46,180 nucleotides of DNA from Geothermovivens sp964644845 (GTDB lineage: Bacteria; Zhuqueibacterota; Zhuqueibacteria; Oleimicrobiales; Geothermoviventaceae), in NCBI GenBank assembly GCA_964644845.1, contig CAZXXS010000082.1, positions 1-46,180 of the forward strand. The letters run 5' to 3'. Positions 7,394 through 14,692 of the stretch are shown one piece after another. Both the position numbers and the translations under genes were made by a program. Below the pieces are notes generated by a model that saw only the letters and a program-made list of their open reading frames with translations, ran no database searches and had not been told where the DNA came from. Position 1 is the stretch's first letter. Each line of letters starts with the position of its first letter.

Positions 7394-8812
7394 ATGATCA
7401 GTTACCGGCGACACCGGTTTGTCGCTTCTTACCAGGTTTTCGACGCGGCAGTGATTCTCGCCGCCTCCGTGCTGGCCAGTACAGCTACATCTTTGCTTGG
7501 ACGGGCCACGCCCTTGCAGTGGCCGCCTTCCGCGAGCGGGGTGGCTTTTCTGCTGAGTACCCTGGTGGGATTTCTTGTTGTTTTCGGGTCGAACGGACTC
7601 TACCTGTCGCGCCGTTTGGAGCAGGACCACGGTGAGGCGAGGCAGCTGCTGAAAGCCACTGCGCTGGGAACCGTGTGGTCGGCCGCACTGGCCACTTTCC
7701 TTGGCCTTTCAGCAGTCGGGTGGGTGTACCTGTTGTCTTTCGGCGGACTGGCTTTTGTGGGCACCGTTCTGGCGCGAAAACTGGCACGCCGCGCTTTGCG
7801 ACGGGTTCGTTTGCGGGGAAGGAACTTGCGGCACGTGGTGATTGTAGGCAGCGGCCGGCGCGCTGAGCGCTTGCTAGCAAAGTTACGCTCACGGCCCGAT
7901 TTCGGTTACCACATCAAAGGCTACGTGGACAACCGGGTAGGATCCGCGCTGGACGGACTGCCGTACCTTTGTAACACTTCGGATTTCGGTCGCTACCTCG
8001 TCGACAACGTGGTCGATGAAGTTTTCATCACGCTTCCGATCAAGTCCCACTACGAGGAAATCCGCCAGATTCTCGCTGTGTGTGAGGAGCAAGGCGTTCT
8101 TGTGCGCATCCCGTCGGATCTCTTCGATCTCAACCTGGCGAAAACGACGTCCGCAGACCTGGACGGTACGCTCATCCTGACCCTGTACACAGGTTCCGAC
8201 CAGCACCTCTACCACATGTGGGCGAAACGGACAATTGACGTCGTTGTGTCCGCACTGTTGTTGATTCTGCTTGCCCCGGTTTTCCTTCTGGCGGCTTTGC
8301 TCATCAAGCTCACTTCTCCGGGCCCTGTTTTCTTCAAACAAAAGAGAATGGGTTACAACAAACGTATTTTCGAAATCTACAAATTCCGCACGATGGTTGT
8401 CGACGCCGAGCGGCGGCAGGCTGAGTTGGAAGACAAAAACGAAGTTCCTGGCCCCGTTTTCAAGATGCAGCGTGACCCTCGAGTGACCCCTGTCGGTCGC
8501 TGGCTGCGAAGACTCAGCATCGATGAATTGCCCCAGCTCATCAACGTGTTGAAGGGCGACATGAGCCTTGTGGGCCCACGTCCGCTGCCACTCCGGGATG
8601 TTAGTCGGTTTGATCAGGACTGGGTCCGACGACGTTTCAGTGTGCGGCCAGGCATCACGTGTTCGTGGCAGGTTTCCGGAAGGAGCGAGATCCCCTTCGA
8701 TCAGTGGATGCGTCTTGATCTGGAGTACATCGACAATTGGTCGCTGGGACTGGATCTGCGGATTCTCCTCAAAACGGTTCCTGCTGTGTTGCGCGGCACC
8801 GGGGCAATGTAG
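7394..8812 (+). CDS. undecaprenyl-phosphate sugar phosphotransferase (WcaJ/WbaP type)
   Basis: 472 residues. The enzyme moves a sugar-1-phosphate from a nucleotide sugar to undecaprenyl phosphate, the first membrane step of exopolysaccharide or O-antigen repeat-unit synthesis. The N-terminal 125 residues hold about four membrane helices. A Rossmann-like domain follows, with VVIVGSGRRAERLL near 155. The C-terminal bacterial sugar transferase domain (about 275-472) has KRTIDVVVSALLLILLAP, PVFFKQKRMG, IYKFRTM, the DELPQLINVLKGDMSLVGPRP core and PGITCSWQVSGR. Its length is normal for the polyprenyl glycosylphosphotransferase family. The ribosome binding site lies in a sequestering structure (7312-7384). 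No other polysaccharide gene is adjacent, so the product is unknown. Confidence 0.9.
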   Translation: MISYRRHRFVASYQVFDAAVILAASVLASTATSLLGRATPLQWPPSASGVAFLLSTLVGFLVVFGSNGLYLSRRLEQDHGEARQLLKATALGTVWSAALATFLGLSAVGWVYLLSFGGLAFVGTVLARKLARRALRRVRLRGRNLRHVVIVGSGRRAERLLAKLRSRPDFGYHIKGYVDNRVGSALDGLPYLCNTSDFGRYLVDNVVDEVFITLPIKSHYEEIRQILAVCEEQGVLVRIPSDLFDLNLAKTTSADLDGTLILTLYTGSDQHLYHMWAKRTIDVVVSALLLILLAPVFLLAALLIKLTSPGPVFFKQKRMGYNKRIFEIYKFRTMVVDAERRQAELEDKNEVPGPVFKMQRDPRVTPVGRWLRRLSIDELPQLINVLKGDMSLVGPRPLPLRDVSRFDQDWVRRRFSVRPGITCSWQVSGRSEIPFDQWMRLDLEYIDNWSLGLDLRILLKTVPAVLRGTGAM

Positions 8813-9168
8813 CCGTTGTTGGCTCGGGACGCGGTTCCCTCGGCCCGACGACCTGCACGAGCTCGGTAGCCAACCCGCAAAATGGGTTTTGGCAATGCCA
8901 CTCTTCGCAGGAAATCGGCTGTTTCAAGCCGGAAGTGTGTGTCATTCTTTTCGTTCCCCACGGCACAGCGCGTCGGTTCTTCGGAGGCTCCCGCGGCGAC
9001 GTGCACCAGTGGTTGACTCAGCTGCAGGGGGACCGGCACTTCAGAAACTTTACGCGCTGTTCCACGCCGTGCACCGGAAACAGTGAAACAACCTTTCTCG
9101 GCTGAAGTGTGCGCCATCATGACGGTGTTGTGGGCATCTACCCGAATTTCTGTGCACTTTTTGGCGGT
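8813..9168. other. gene-free stretch after the sugar transferase
   Basis: No gene seen. An imperfect hairpin at 8869-8893 (GCCAACCC with GGGTTTTGGC, two bulged bases) may serve as a weak terminator. The stretch ends at the operator-promoter of the HD-GYP gene. Confidence 0.5.
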
Positions 9169-9189
9169 TTTCACTTGACTCAAGTGAAA
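9169..9189. promoter_or_regulatory. 21-base perfect palindrome, candidate operator
   Basis: The core CACTTGACTCAAGTG (9172-9186) is a perfect inverted repeat around C9179. Three further pairs (TTT/AAA) extend it to 9169-9189. It overlaps the predicted -35 element of the HD-GYP promoter, the classic place for a repressor operator. The symmetry is seen directly; the regulator is unknown. Confidence 0.65.
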
Positions 9190-9203
9190 GCTTTTCTTAT
9201 TTT
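9175..9203 (+). promoter_or_regulatory. sigma70-type promoter of the HD-GYP gene
   Basis: TTGACT at 9175-9180 and TATTTT at 9198-9203 with a 17-base spacer. The -35 lies inside the palindrome at 9169-9189. Predicted start is near 9210, which gives a leader of about 77 bases. Confidence 0.6.
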
Positions 9204-9213
9204 GTTGTCGCTT

Positions 9214-9229
9214 TGTGATACAGGTCACG
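9214..9229. promoter_or_regulatory. CRP/FNR-like site
   Basis: TGTGA-N6-TCACG at 9214-9229 matches the CRP consensus TGTGA-N6-TCACA in 9 of 10 positions. It lies just downstream of the predicted transcription start of the HD-GYP gene, where a bound protein would block transcription. Confidence 0.45.
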
Positions 9230-9286
9230 GTTGGTCCTTAGAGGGGGAGGCGACGGGCAGGGAACACCAACTGTGAGGACCGGGCC

Positions 9287-10366
9287 ATGGAAGGCGAGGG
9301 TACCGGGGCACAAGCTACCGTACTCGTCGTTGACGACGAGCCGCTTACCCGTGAACTCATTACCCGTTTTCTCAAGCGCGAGGGCATTGCCTCGGACGTT
9401 GCCGCCTCCGGGCGAGAAGCGTTGCAAATGCTACAGCACCACGGCTACGATGTGGTGTTGGCCGACATTCAGATGCCCGACATCTCGGGAATTGAACTCT
9501 ACCGACGAGCCAAAGCGTTCTCGCCTGACACGGCTTTCATCATGGTCACGGGATTTTCGGACACAGACACGGCCGTTCAAGCTTTGAAGCTGGGGGCGTT
9601 CGACTACCTGCTTAAGCCGCTGAATCTGGACGAACTCGGGCTGTCCGTGAGGAAAGCCCTCGAAAAGCGGCGGATGGAGCGCGAACTTCAGTTGTACCGT
9701 GAGGCGCTGGAGAACAAGGTCGTGCGCCGCACGGAAGAGCTGATCGACCGATCGCGCCAACTGCGCCGATTGCTCCTCAGTACCATCCAGACACTGATTT
9801 TCACCTTGGAAGCTAAGGACAAGTACACGGAGGGACACTCGCGCCGTGTGGCGCAAATTTCCGCTTTTCTGGCTGAGAAGCTCGGTTTTTCTTCCCCCGA
9901 AGTACGAAGAATCGAACTGGCTGGACTCCTGCACGACATCGGTAAAGTAGGGGTACACGAGCAGCTCCTTTTGCTTCCGCGACCCCTGACGGAGGAAGAA
10001 TTCGCGCAGATCCGCATCCATCCTGAACTGGGGGCTCGCATCGTGGAACCGCTTGACGAACTGAGCGACCTGGTTCCCGCGATCCTCAGCCACCACGAAC
10101 GGCTGGACGGCAGCGGCTACCCGCAGGGCCTCACAGAGGACAGCATTTCGCTTGAGGCAAAGATCGTTGCCGTGGCAGATGCCTACGAAGCCATGACGTG
10201 GATTCGACCCTACCGCAAACCTCTTTCCAGCGAAATGGCCATCGAGCGCCTGCGCGCGTCAGCCGGTCAAAAGTTCGACAAACGCATCGTGGATCTGCTG
10301 GACCGGTGGCGGGACCAACTGGATGCGATCATCCACGCTCCTACGGAGCCGTCGATGGCAAAGTAA
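9287..10366 (+). CDS. HD-GYP domain response regulator (c-di-GMP phosphodiesterase)
   Basis: 359 residues. The N-terminal receiver (about 11-125) has the acidic pair D16/D17, phosphoacceptor D60 and conserved lysine in YLLKPL. A helical linker leads to an HD-GYP domain (about 170-345) with HDIGK at 216-220, HHE at 269-271 and GSGYP with the GYP at 277-279. Proteins of this RpfG-like layout hydrolyse c-di-GMP when the receiver is phosphorylated. All metal-ligand motifs look intact, so activity is expected. No sensor kinase is adjacent. The upstream palindrome and CRP-like site suggest tight transcriptional control. With the polysaccharide transferase next door, c-di-GMP control of surface polysaccharide is a reasonable inference. 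Confidence 0.93.
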   Translation: MEGEGTGAQATVLVVDDEPLTRELITRFLKREGIASDVAASGREALQMLQHHGYDVVLADIQMPDISGIELYRRAKAFSPDTAFIMVTGFSDTDTAVQALKLGAFDYLLKPLNLDELGLSVRKALEKRRMERELQLYREALENKVVRRTEELIDRSRQLRRLLLSTIQTLIFTLEAKDKYTEGHSRRVAQISAFLAEKLGFSSPEVRRIELAGLLHDIGKVGVHEQLLLLPRPLTEEEFAQIRIHPELGARIVEPLDELSDLVPAILSHHERLDGSGYPQGLTEDSISLEAKIVAVADAYEAMTWIRPYRKPLSSEMAIERLRASAGQKFDKRIVDLLDRWRDQLDAIIHAPTEPSMAK

Positions 10367-10766
10367 CGTCCACGACCCGGCGGGCCTCGGAGGAAGGCGC
10401 TGCAGGCGCGCTCTTCGAAGGCGAAAGGACTGCTTTGCAGCCCCGGGTCCGCGTTTTGTGTCCGGGAAAGGATGGTCTCTCTCGTGCGGACTTGCCTTTT
10501 GTGGGGATGCCGCTCCACCTTTCTGCGAAAGAAACTGGAGGCCGCTCCTGCCTGGTGCGAGAGCCTGGTAGTGGCCGTGTGTGCTTGCGCCGAAGTGTGT
10601 ACCGCGTCACGCGCCGTGGGGACGAAGGTGGGCCCGGTACTTGCGCACAGCCTCTTTCGCGTTTGCCATAAATGTCACATCCCTTCCACGAGTCTTCCCC
10701 GTTGCTTTTCAGTGCAACGCTTTGTTTTCATTTGAGAAAAACAGCCTGCATCCGAAGGTAAAAGGG
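10367..10766. other. gene-free stretch before the tRNA promoter
   Basis: No coding sequence that I can support; open frames here lack ribosome binding sites and domain patterns. It ends in an AT-rich zone just before the tRNA-Leu promoter, possibly an UP-element-like region. Confidence 0.5.
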
Positions 10767-10795
10767 TTGACATTGCAGGGGCAAATCTTTATATT
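10767..10795 (+). promoter_or_regulatory. strong sigma70-type promoter of the tRNA-Leu / tig unit
   Basis: A perfect TTGACA at 10767-10772, a 17-base spacer and TATATT at 10790-10795. The tRNA begins 27 bases after the -10. It could also transcribe tig-clpP-clpX, because no terminator is evident between the tRNA and tig. Confidence 0.8.
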
Positions 10796-10822
10796 CGGAC
10801 GGTCTCGATTGGGTTTAGCCAG

Positions 10823-10906
10823 GCGAGAGTGGCGGAACTGGTAGACGCGCTAGACTTAGGATCTAGTGCCCGAAAGGGCATGGGGGTTCGAGTCCCCCCT
10901 CTCGCA
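10823..10906 (+). tRNA. tRNA-Leu (anticodon UAG)
   Basis: A full cloverleaf can be drawn: acceptor GCGAGAG (10823-10829) with CTCTCGC (10899-10905), anticodon stem CTAGA/TCTAG with the anticodon TAG at 10857-10859, a class II variable arm TGCCC-GAAA-GGGCA, and a T arm GGGGG-TTCGAGT-CCCCC. It reads CUA and probably other CUN leucine codons. The 3' CCA is not encoded (the gene is followed by CTAC). It lies immediately upstream of the trigger factor gene, an order seen in several deep bacterial lineages. Confidence 0.97.
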
Positions 10907-10993
10907 CTACTGACCCGGTTGGAGTCCGGGATTCAGAATCCACAAAACAAGCACGTCTAAGCCTTGACAAAACCGGAAAGGTCAGAAACTTCG

Positions 10994-12382
10994 ATGCCAG
11001 AAGACTACACAGCAGAGGTTCTGGAACTCGACGGTGCAAAACGGGCCATCGAGCTCACGTTCCCTGCCGCTAAGGTGGATTCGGAGCTCGAGCAGCGACT
11101 ACAAAGTCTACGAAGGCGGGCGAAGATCCAGGGGTTTCGCCCGGGCCGCGTGCCGATGAGCCTGATCAAGAAGATGTACGAGAGATCAGTTCTCGAAGAC
11201 CTCGCTGAAGAGTTGGCGCAGGATGTTTACTCCGAAGTCCTGGACGAGCACAAGCTGCATCCAATCAGCAGGGCGCAGGTCAGCATCGCCGAGTACAAAC
11301 CGGGTCAGCATCTAAAGGTTCGGATTGAGTTCGAAGTTGCTCCCGAGATCGGCGAAATTGACCTTTCGGAGCTCGAAGTCGAGCGAGTGAACATTCAGGT
11401 TACGGATGAGGATGTCGAAACCGCGTTGAAACAACTGCAGCGGCGGGAAACCGTGCTGATGAACGTCGAAGATGGTGCCCAGCCCGGGGACATCATCAAG
11501 GCGAAGTTCAGAGAGCTGGACAGCTCCGGTGTGCCGCTGGTTGGCCGCGGCGAGCAAGCCCAGGTAATCCGAATTCCTAACGACACCGACAGGCCCGATT
11601 CGATTGCGCGACAGCTCGAGGGTGTAAAAGCCGGTGAGACACGGCAACTTCGGTTCGTGGAAAGGAGCGGCTCCTCTGCGGAGGGCGAGAGCGCGGAGCG
11701 GGAGAGGGTCTTTCAGGTTGAGGTCGAGGAGGTCCAGAGGGAAGAAGTTCCGGAGTTGGACGACGAGTTTGCGAAGGATGTTGGTGATTTTGAGACGCTG
11801 GACGAATTGCGCGAGCACGTTCGGCGACAGCTGGAGGTGGAAGCGGCCCAAACCTCTCGTGAGCTTTTCATCCGGAACCTGAAGAACGAGCTGGTGAAAG
11901 CGGTGGACGTGGCCGTTCCTGAGAGTGTGCTGAAGAGGGCACTCGAAGCCGCCGTGGAGAATGAGCGCAAACGTCATCCGGACCGGCCACGCAGCCGTGA
12001 GGAAATTGAGCGCGAGATCCGGCCTGACGTGATCTGGATGCTGAAGTGGTCGTTGATCCGGGACCATCTGGTCAAGGAGCTTGGACTGAGCGTCAGCGAC
12101 GACGACGTGGACATGGAAATCGAGGAGATGATCAAGGCCAATCCAGACCGGGCGGAGGAGATTCGCCAGCGCTACGCGTCCGACGAGGCGCGGAGCGACC
12201 TGCGCTACGACTTGGAAGAGGCCAAGTTGCTCGACACGGTCGCTTCGAAAGTCAAGATTCGAGAGACAACCACGTCCTTCTACGTGGAATCAAAGGTGGA
12301 AACCCCAGCAGTAGAGGAGAGCGAAGAAGGCGCTGCTTTGGAAGAAAAGGAGAGCCGGGAGAGCGGCGTCGTTGTTCCGTAA
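10994..12382 (+). CDS. tig: trigger factor (ribosome-associated chaperone)
   Basis: About 462 residues. Trigger factor binds the ribosome at the exit tunnel and shields nascent chains. The ribosome-binding signature GFRPGRVP is at residues 47-54. The middle PPIase region (roughly 155-250) is divergent from the FKBP-type domain. The C-terminal arms are long, helical and highly charged. I start at the ATG 10994, which lies downstream of a GGAAAGG; a frame from the TTG at 10964 adds ten residues but lacks a ribosome binding site. The last 35 residues form an acidic tail (EESEEGAALEEKESRE). It is followed after 26 bases by clpP and then clpX, the usual chaperone-protease operon. Confidence 0.95.
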   Translation: MPEDYTAEVLELDGAKRAIELTFPAAKVDSELEQRLQSLRRRAKIQGFRPGRVPMSLIKKMYERSVLEDLAEELAQDVYSEVLDEHKLHPISRAQVSIAEYKPGQHLKVRIEFEVAPEIGEIDLSELEVERVNIQVTDEDVETALKQLQRRETVLMNVEDGAQPGDIIKAKFRELDSSGVPLVGRGEQAQVIRIPNDTDRPDSIARQLEGVKAGETRQLRFVERSGSSAEGESAERERVFQVEVEEVQREEVPELDDEFAKDVGDFETLDELREHVRRQLEVEAAQTSRELFIRNLKNELVKAVDVAVPESVLKRALEAAVENERKRHPDRPRSREEIEREIRPDVIWMLKWSLIRDHLVKELGLSVSDDDVDMEIEEMIKANPDRAEEIRQRYASDEARSDLRYDLEEAKLLDTVASKVKIRETTTSFYVESKVETPAVEESEEGAALEEKESRESGVVVP

Positions 12383-12408
12383 CGCATGCTACGAGGTGAA
12401 CGACTGAA

Positions 12409-13014
12409 ATGGGACTTGTACCGATTGTTGTAGAACAGACGGGTCGGGGCGAGCGCGCGTACGACATTTTCTCACGTTTACTCAAGGAACGAATCATTTT
12501 CATTGGCACGGCCATTGATGACGCAGTGGCCAGCCTTGTGATTGCGCAAATGCTCTTTTTAGAAGCCGAAGATCCGGAGAAGGACATTTACCTGTACTTG
12601 AACACTCCTGGCGGCTACGTAACCTCGGGGCTGGCGATCTACGACACCATGCAGTACATTCGACCCGACGTGGCCACCATTTGCATGGGGCAGGCGAGCA
12701 GCATGGGAGCACTGCTGCTTGCAGCAGGAGCACCAGGTAAACGTTCGGCGTTGCCTCATTCGCGAATCATGATTCACCAGCCGCTGGGTGGTGCTCAGGG
12801 TCAGGCGACGGACATCGAGATCCACGCGCGGGAAATCCTGACGTTGCGGGATCGGCTGAATCAAATTCTCTCGGAACACACGGGCCAGCCCATCGAGAAG
12901 ATCGCCAAAGACACTGACCGCAATTTCTTCATGTCGGCCGAGGAAGCGAAGGAGTACGGCATCATCGACGAAGTGCTGGTGAGGAAAGCTTCCGACAAGA
13001 AAAAGTCGAAGTGA
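12409..13014 (+). CDS. clpP: ATP-dependent Clp protease proteolytic subunit
   Basis: 201 residues, the serine peptidase that forms the double heptameric barrel of ClpXP. The nucleophile S98 lies in GQASSMGA and H123 in MIHQPLGG. The third triad position, aspartate in E. coli and B. subtilis (in DTERDRF / DTDRDNF), aligns with N172 here in DTDRNFF (codon AAT at 12922-12924). An Asp-to-Asn triad is known from Listeria ClpP1 and lowers or conditions activity. The N-terminus (MGLVPIVVEQTGRGERAYDIFSRLL) resembles the processed form, so little or no propeptide is expected. The ATG follows GAGGTGA. It lies in an operon with tig upstream and clpX 12 bases downstream. Confidence 0.96.
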   Translation: MGLVPIVVEQTGRGERAYDIFSRLLKERIIFIGTAIDDAVASLVIAQMLFLEAEDPEKDIYLYLNTPGGYVTSGLAIYDTMQYIRPDVATICMGQASSMGALLLAAGAPGKRSALPHSRIMIHQPLGGAQGQATDIEIHAREILTLRDRLNQILSEHTGQPIEKIAKDTDRNFFMSAEEAKEYGIIDEVLVRKASDKKKSK

Positions 13015-13026
13015 TCGGGGACCCTC

Positions 13027-14280
13027 ATGACTAAGACCGGGCGGCAGCGGCAACGGCGCCAGATTGTTTGCAGCTTCTGCGGCAAGAGCGCAGAGCAAGT
13101 AGAAGCGATGGTCTCAGGGCCAGATGTTTACATTTGCAACGAGTGTGTACGGAGTGCGGCCGACATCATTCGCGACAGCCAGCGCCGCAGGGTCAGTCTT
13201 GGGCGGAGCAGGCTGCCCACACCGGAGGAGATCAAGCGCGAACTCGATGATTACGTCATCGGTCAGGAGCAGGCCAAGAAGGTTGTCGCTGTAGCGGTTT
13301 ACAACCACTACAAGAGGATCGAAGCATCGGATCCCTTTGACGAAGTCGAAATCCAAAAGAGCAACATTCTGTTGATTGGCCCCACGGGCACCGGCAAGAC
13401 GTTGATTGCCCAAACGCTGGCGCGTTTCCTCCACGTTCCATTTACCATTGCTGACGCCACGACACTTACAGAAGCCGGCTACGTCGGCGAGGACGTGGAA
13501 AACATTCTGGTGCGCTTGCTACAAGCGGCAGATTACGACGTGGAGCGGGCTGAGCAGGGCATCGTCTACATCGATGAGATCGACAAGATCGGTCGGAAAA
13601 ACGGGAACCCGTCGATTACGCGCGACGTGTCGGGGGAAGGCGTACAGCAGGCGTTGTTAAAGATCCTCGAAGGAACCGTGGCGGCGGTTCCTCCCAAAGG
13701 TGGTCGAAAGCACCCAGAGCAAAACCTGATCAACATTGACACAACGAACATTCTTTTCATCTGCGGTGGCGCCTTCGAGGGTCTCGAGCACATCGTCAGT
13801 GCCCGCATTGGGAAGCGAGAGGTAGGTTTTGGCGCCGAAATTCACGGCAAGAAAGACAAGTCGATTGGCGAGGTTCTGAAGCACGTGGAACCCGAGGACC
13901 TGTTGCGCTACGGGCTCATCCCTGAACTGGTTGGACGGCTGCCGGTGATTTCCACGCTGGAAGAGCTCGACGAGGAGTCGATGATCAAGATTCTCTCGGA
14001 GCCGAAAAACTCGTTGATTCGCCAGTACAAGCGTCTGCTGGAACTGGACGGCGTAGATCTTCAGTTCGAGGATGAGGCGCTTCGGGAAATTGTCCGGCTG
14101 GCCATGAAGCGGGGAACAGGCGCCCGGGGGCTTCGGGCCGTGATGGAACAGGTAATGCTGGATGTGATGTTTCAGATCCCGTCGCGTCGCGACGTGAAAG
14201 CGGTACGGATTACCCCAGAGGCCGTACGAGGCGAAGCTGAGCCAGAGGTTGTGTACCGGGAGGTACGGCGTCGGGCGTAG
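13027..14280 (+). CDS. clpX: ClpX ATPase, unfoldase of ClpXP
   Basis: 417 residues. ClpX recognises tagged proteins, unfolds them with ATP and feeds them to ClpP. The N-terminal zinc-binding domain has C15, C18, C37 and C40. The AAA+ module has Walker A GPTGTGKT at 118-125, the pore loop GYVGED at 151-156 and Walker B IVYIDEID at 179-186. The length is typical. The ATG at 13027 is preceded by GGGGA. It is the last gene of tig-clpP-clpX; a 412-base leader separates it from lon. Confidence 0.97.
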   Translation: MTKTGRQRQRRQIVCSFCGKSAEQVEAMVSGPDVYICNECVRSAADIIRDSQRRRVSLGRSRLPTPEEIKRELDDYVIGQEQAKKVVAVAVYNHYKRIEASDPFDEVEIQKSNILLIGPTGTGKTLIAQTLARFLHVPFTIADATTLTEAGYVGEDVENILVRLLQAADYDVERAEQGIVYIDEIDKIGRKNGNPSITRDVSGEGVQQALLKILEGTVAAVPPKGGRKHPEQNLINIDTTNILFICGGAFEGLEHIVSARIGKREVGFGAEIHGKKDKSIGEVLKHVEPEDLLRYGLIPELVGRLPVISTLEELDEESMIKILSEPKNSLIRQYKRLLELDGVDLQFEDEALREIVRLAMKRGTGARGLRAVMEQVMLDVMFQIPSRRDVKAVRITPEAVRGEAEPEVVYREVRRRA

Positions 14281-14692
14281 TGCCGTGGGGAACGGAAGCC
14301 GAAAGCAGTCAGGGAACGCCACGGTTTTGGGGTGCCGTTCTGAAGCGCGGGTACGTTAGGCGACGACGCCGCAGGGGAACAGGCCAGGACAGACAGCGAA
14401 TTTTCCAGAGAAATCTTCCGCGTCCGTTGGGTACCAGGGAGGTGGGAGATTTTTTCATTTGGGCTTTTCCGTTGAACATGGGGTACGTTAAGACAGCGTA
14501 AAGGAGGTGTATCCGGCGGGTTCAGCGTGAAGCGAGTTGGAGTAGGGATTCATCCAAAGGGCTTCTGCGCCAGAAGGAAAGCGGCCAGAGGCCGATAATC
14601 AAGCAGAAGTCCGTCATCTCGGTGGAAGGAGCGAAAAGAACGGGCTGGATGGCACGGAACGGAAGGAAGTATTTGAGAGGTGAAGGTACGCT
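14281..14692 (+). promoter_or_regulatory. long structured leader of lon with a near full-length anti-Shine-Dalgarno complement
   Basis: Right after clpX, CCGTGG (14283-88) pairs with CCACGG (14319-24) and GAACGG (14290-95) with CCGTTC (14335-40) in pseudoknot order. Further on, TAAAGGAGGTG at 14499-14509 followed by ATCC is almost the whole complement of the 16S rRNA 3' end, yet the nearest start is a GTG 17 bases later (a possible 23-codon basic ORF, 14527-14598). Two perfect small hairpins follow: CTTCTG-CGC-CAGAAG (14562-14576) and CGGCC-AGA-GGCCG (14582-14594). I found no CIRCE element or clean promoter. Confidence 0.4.

Noticed and set aside
14499..14514. End of a 16S rRNA gene on the minus strand (complement reads GGAT-A-CACCTCCTTTA)
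   Set aside because: The adjacent sequence shows no 16S helix 45 or other rRNA signature; it is only a Shine-Dalgarno-like word.
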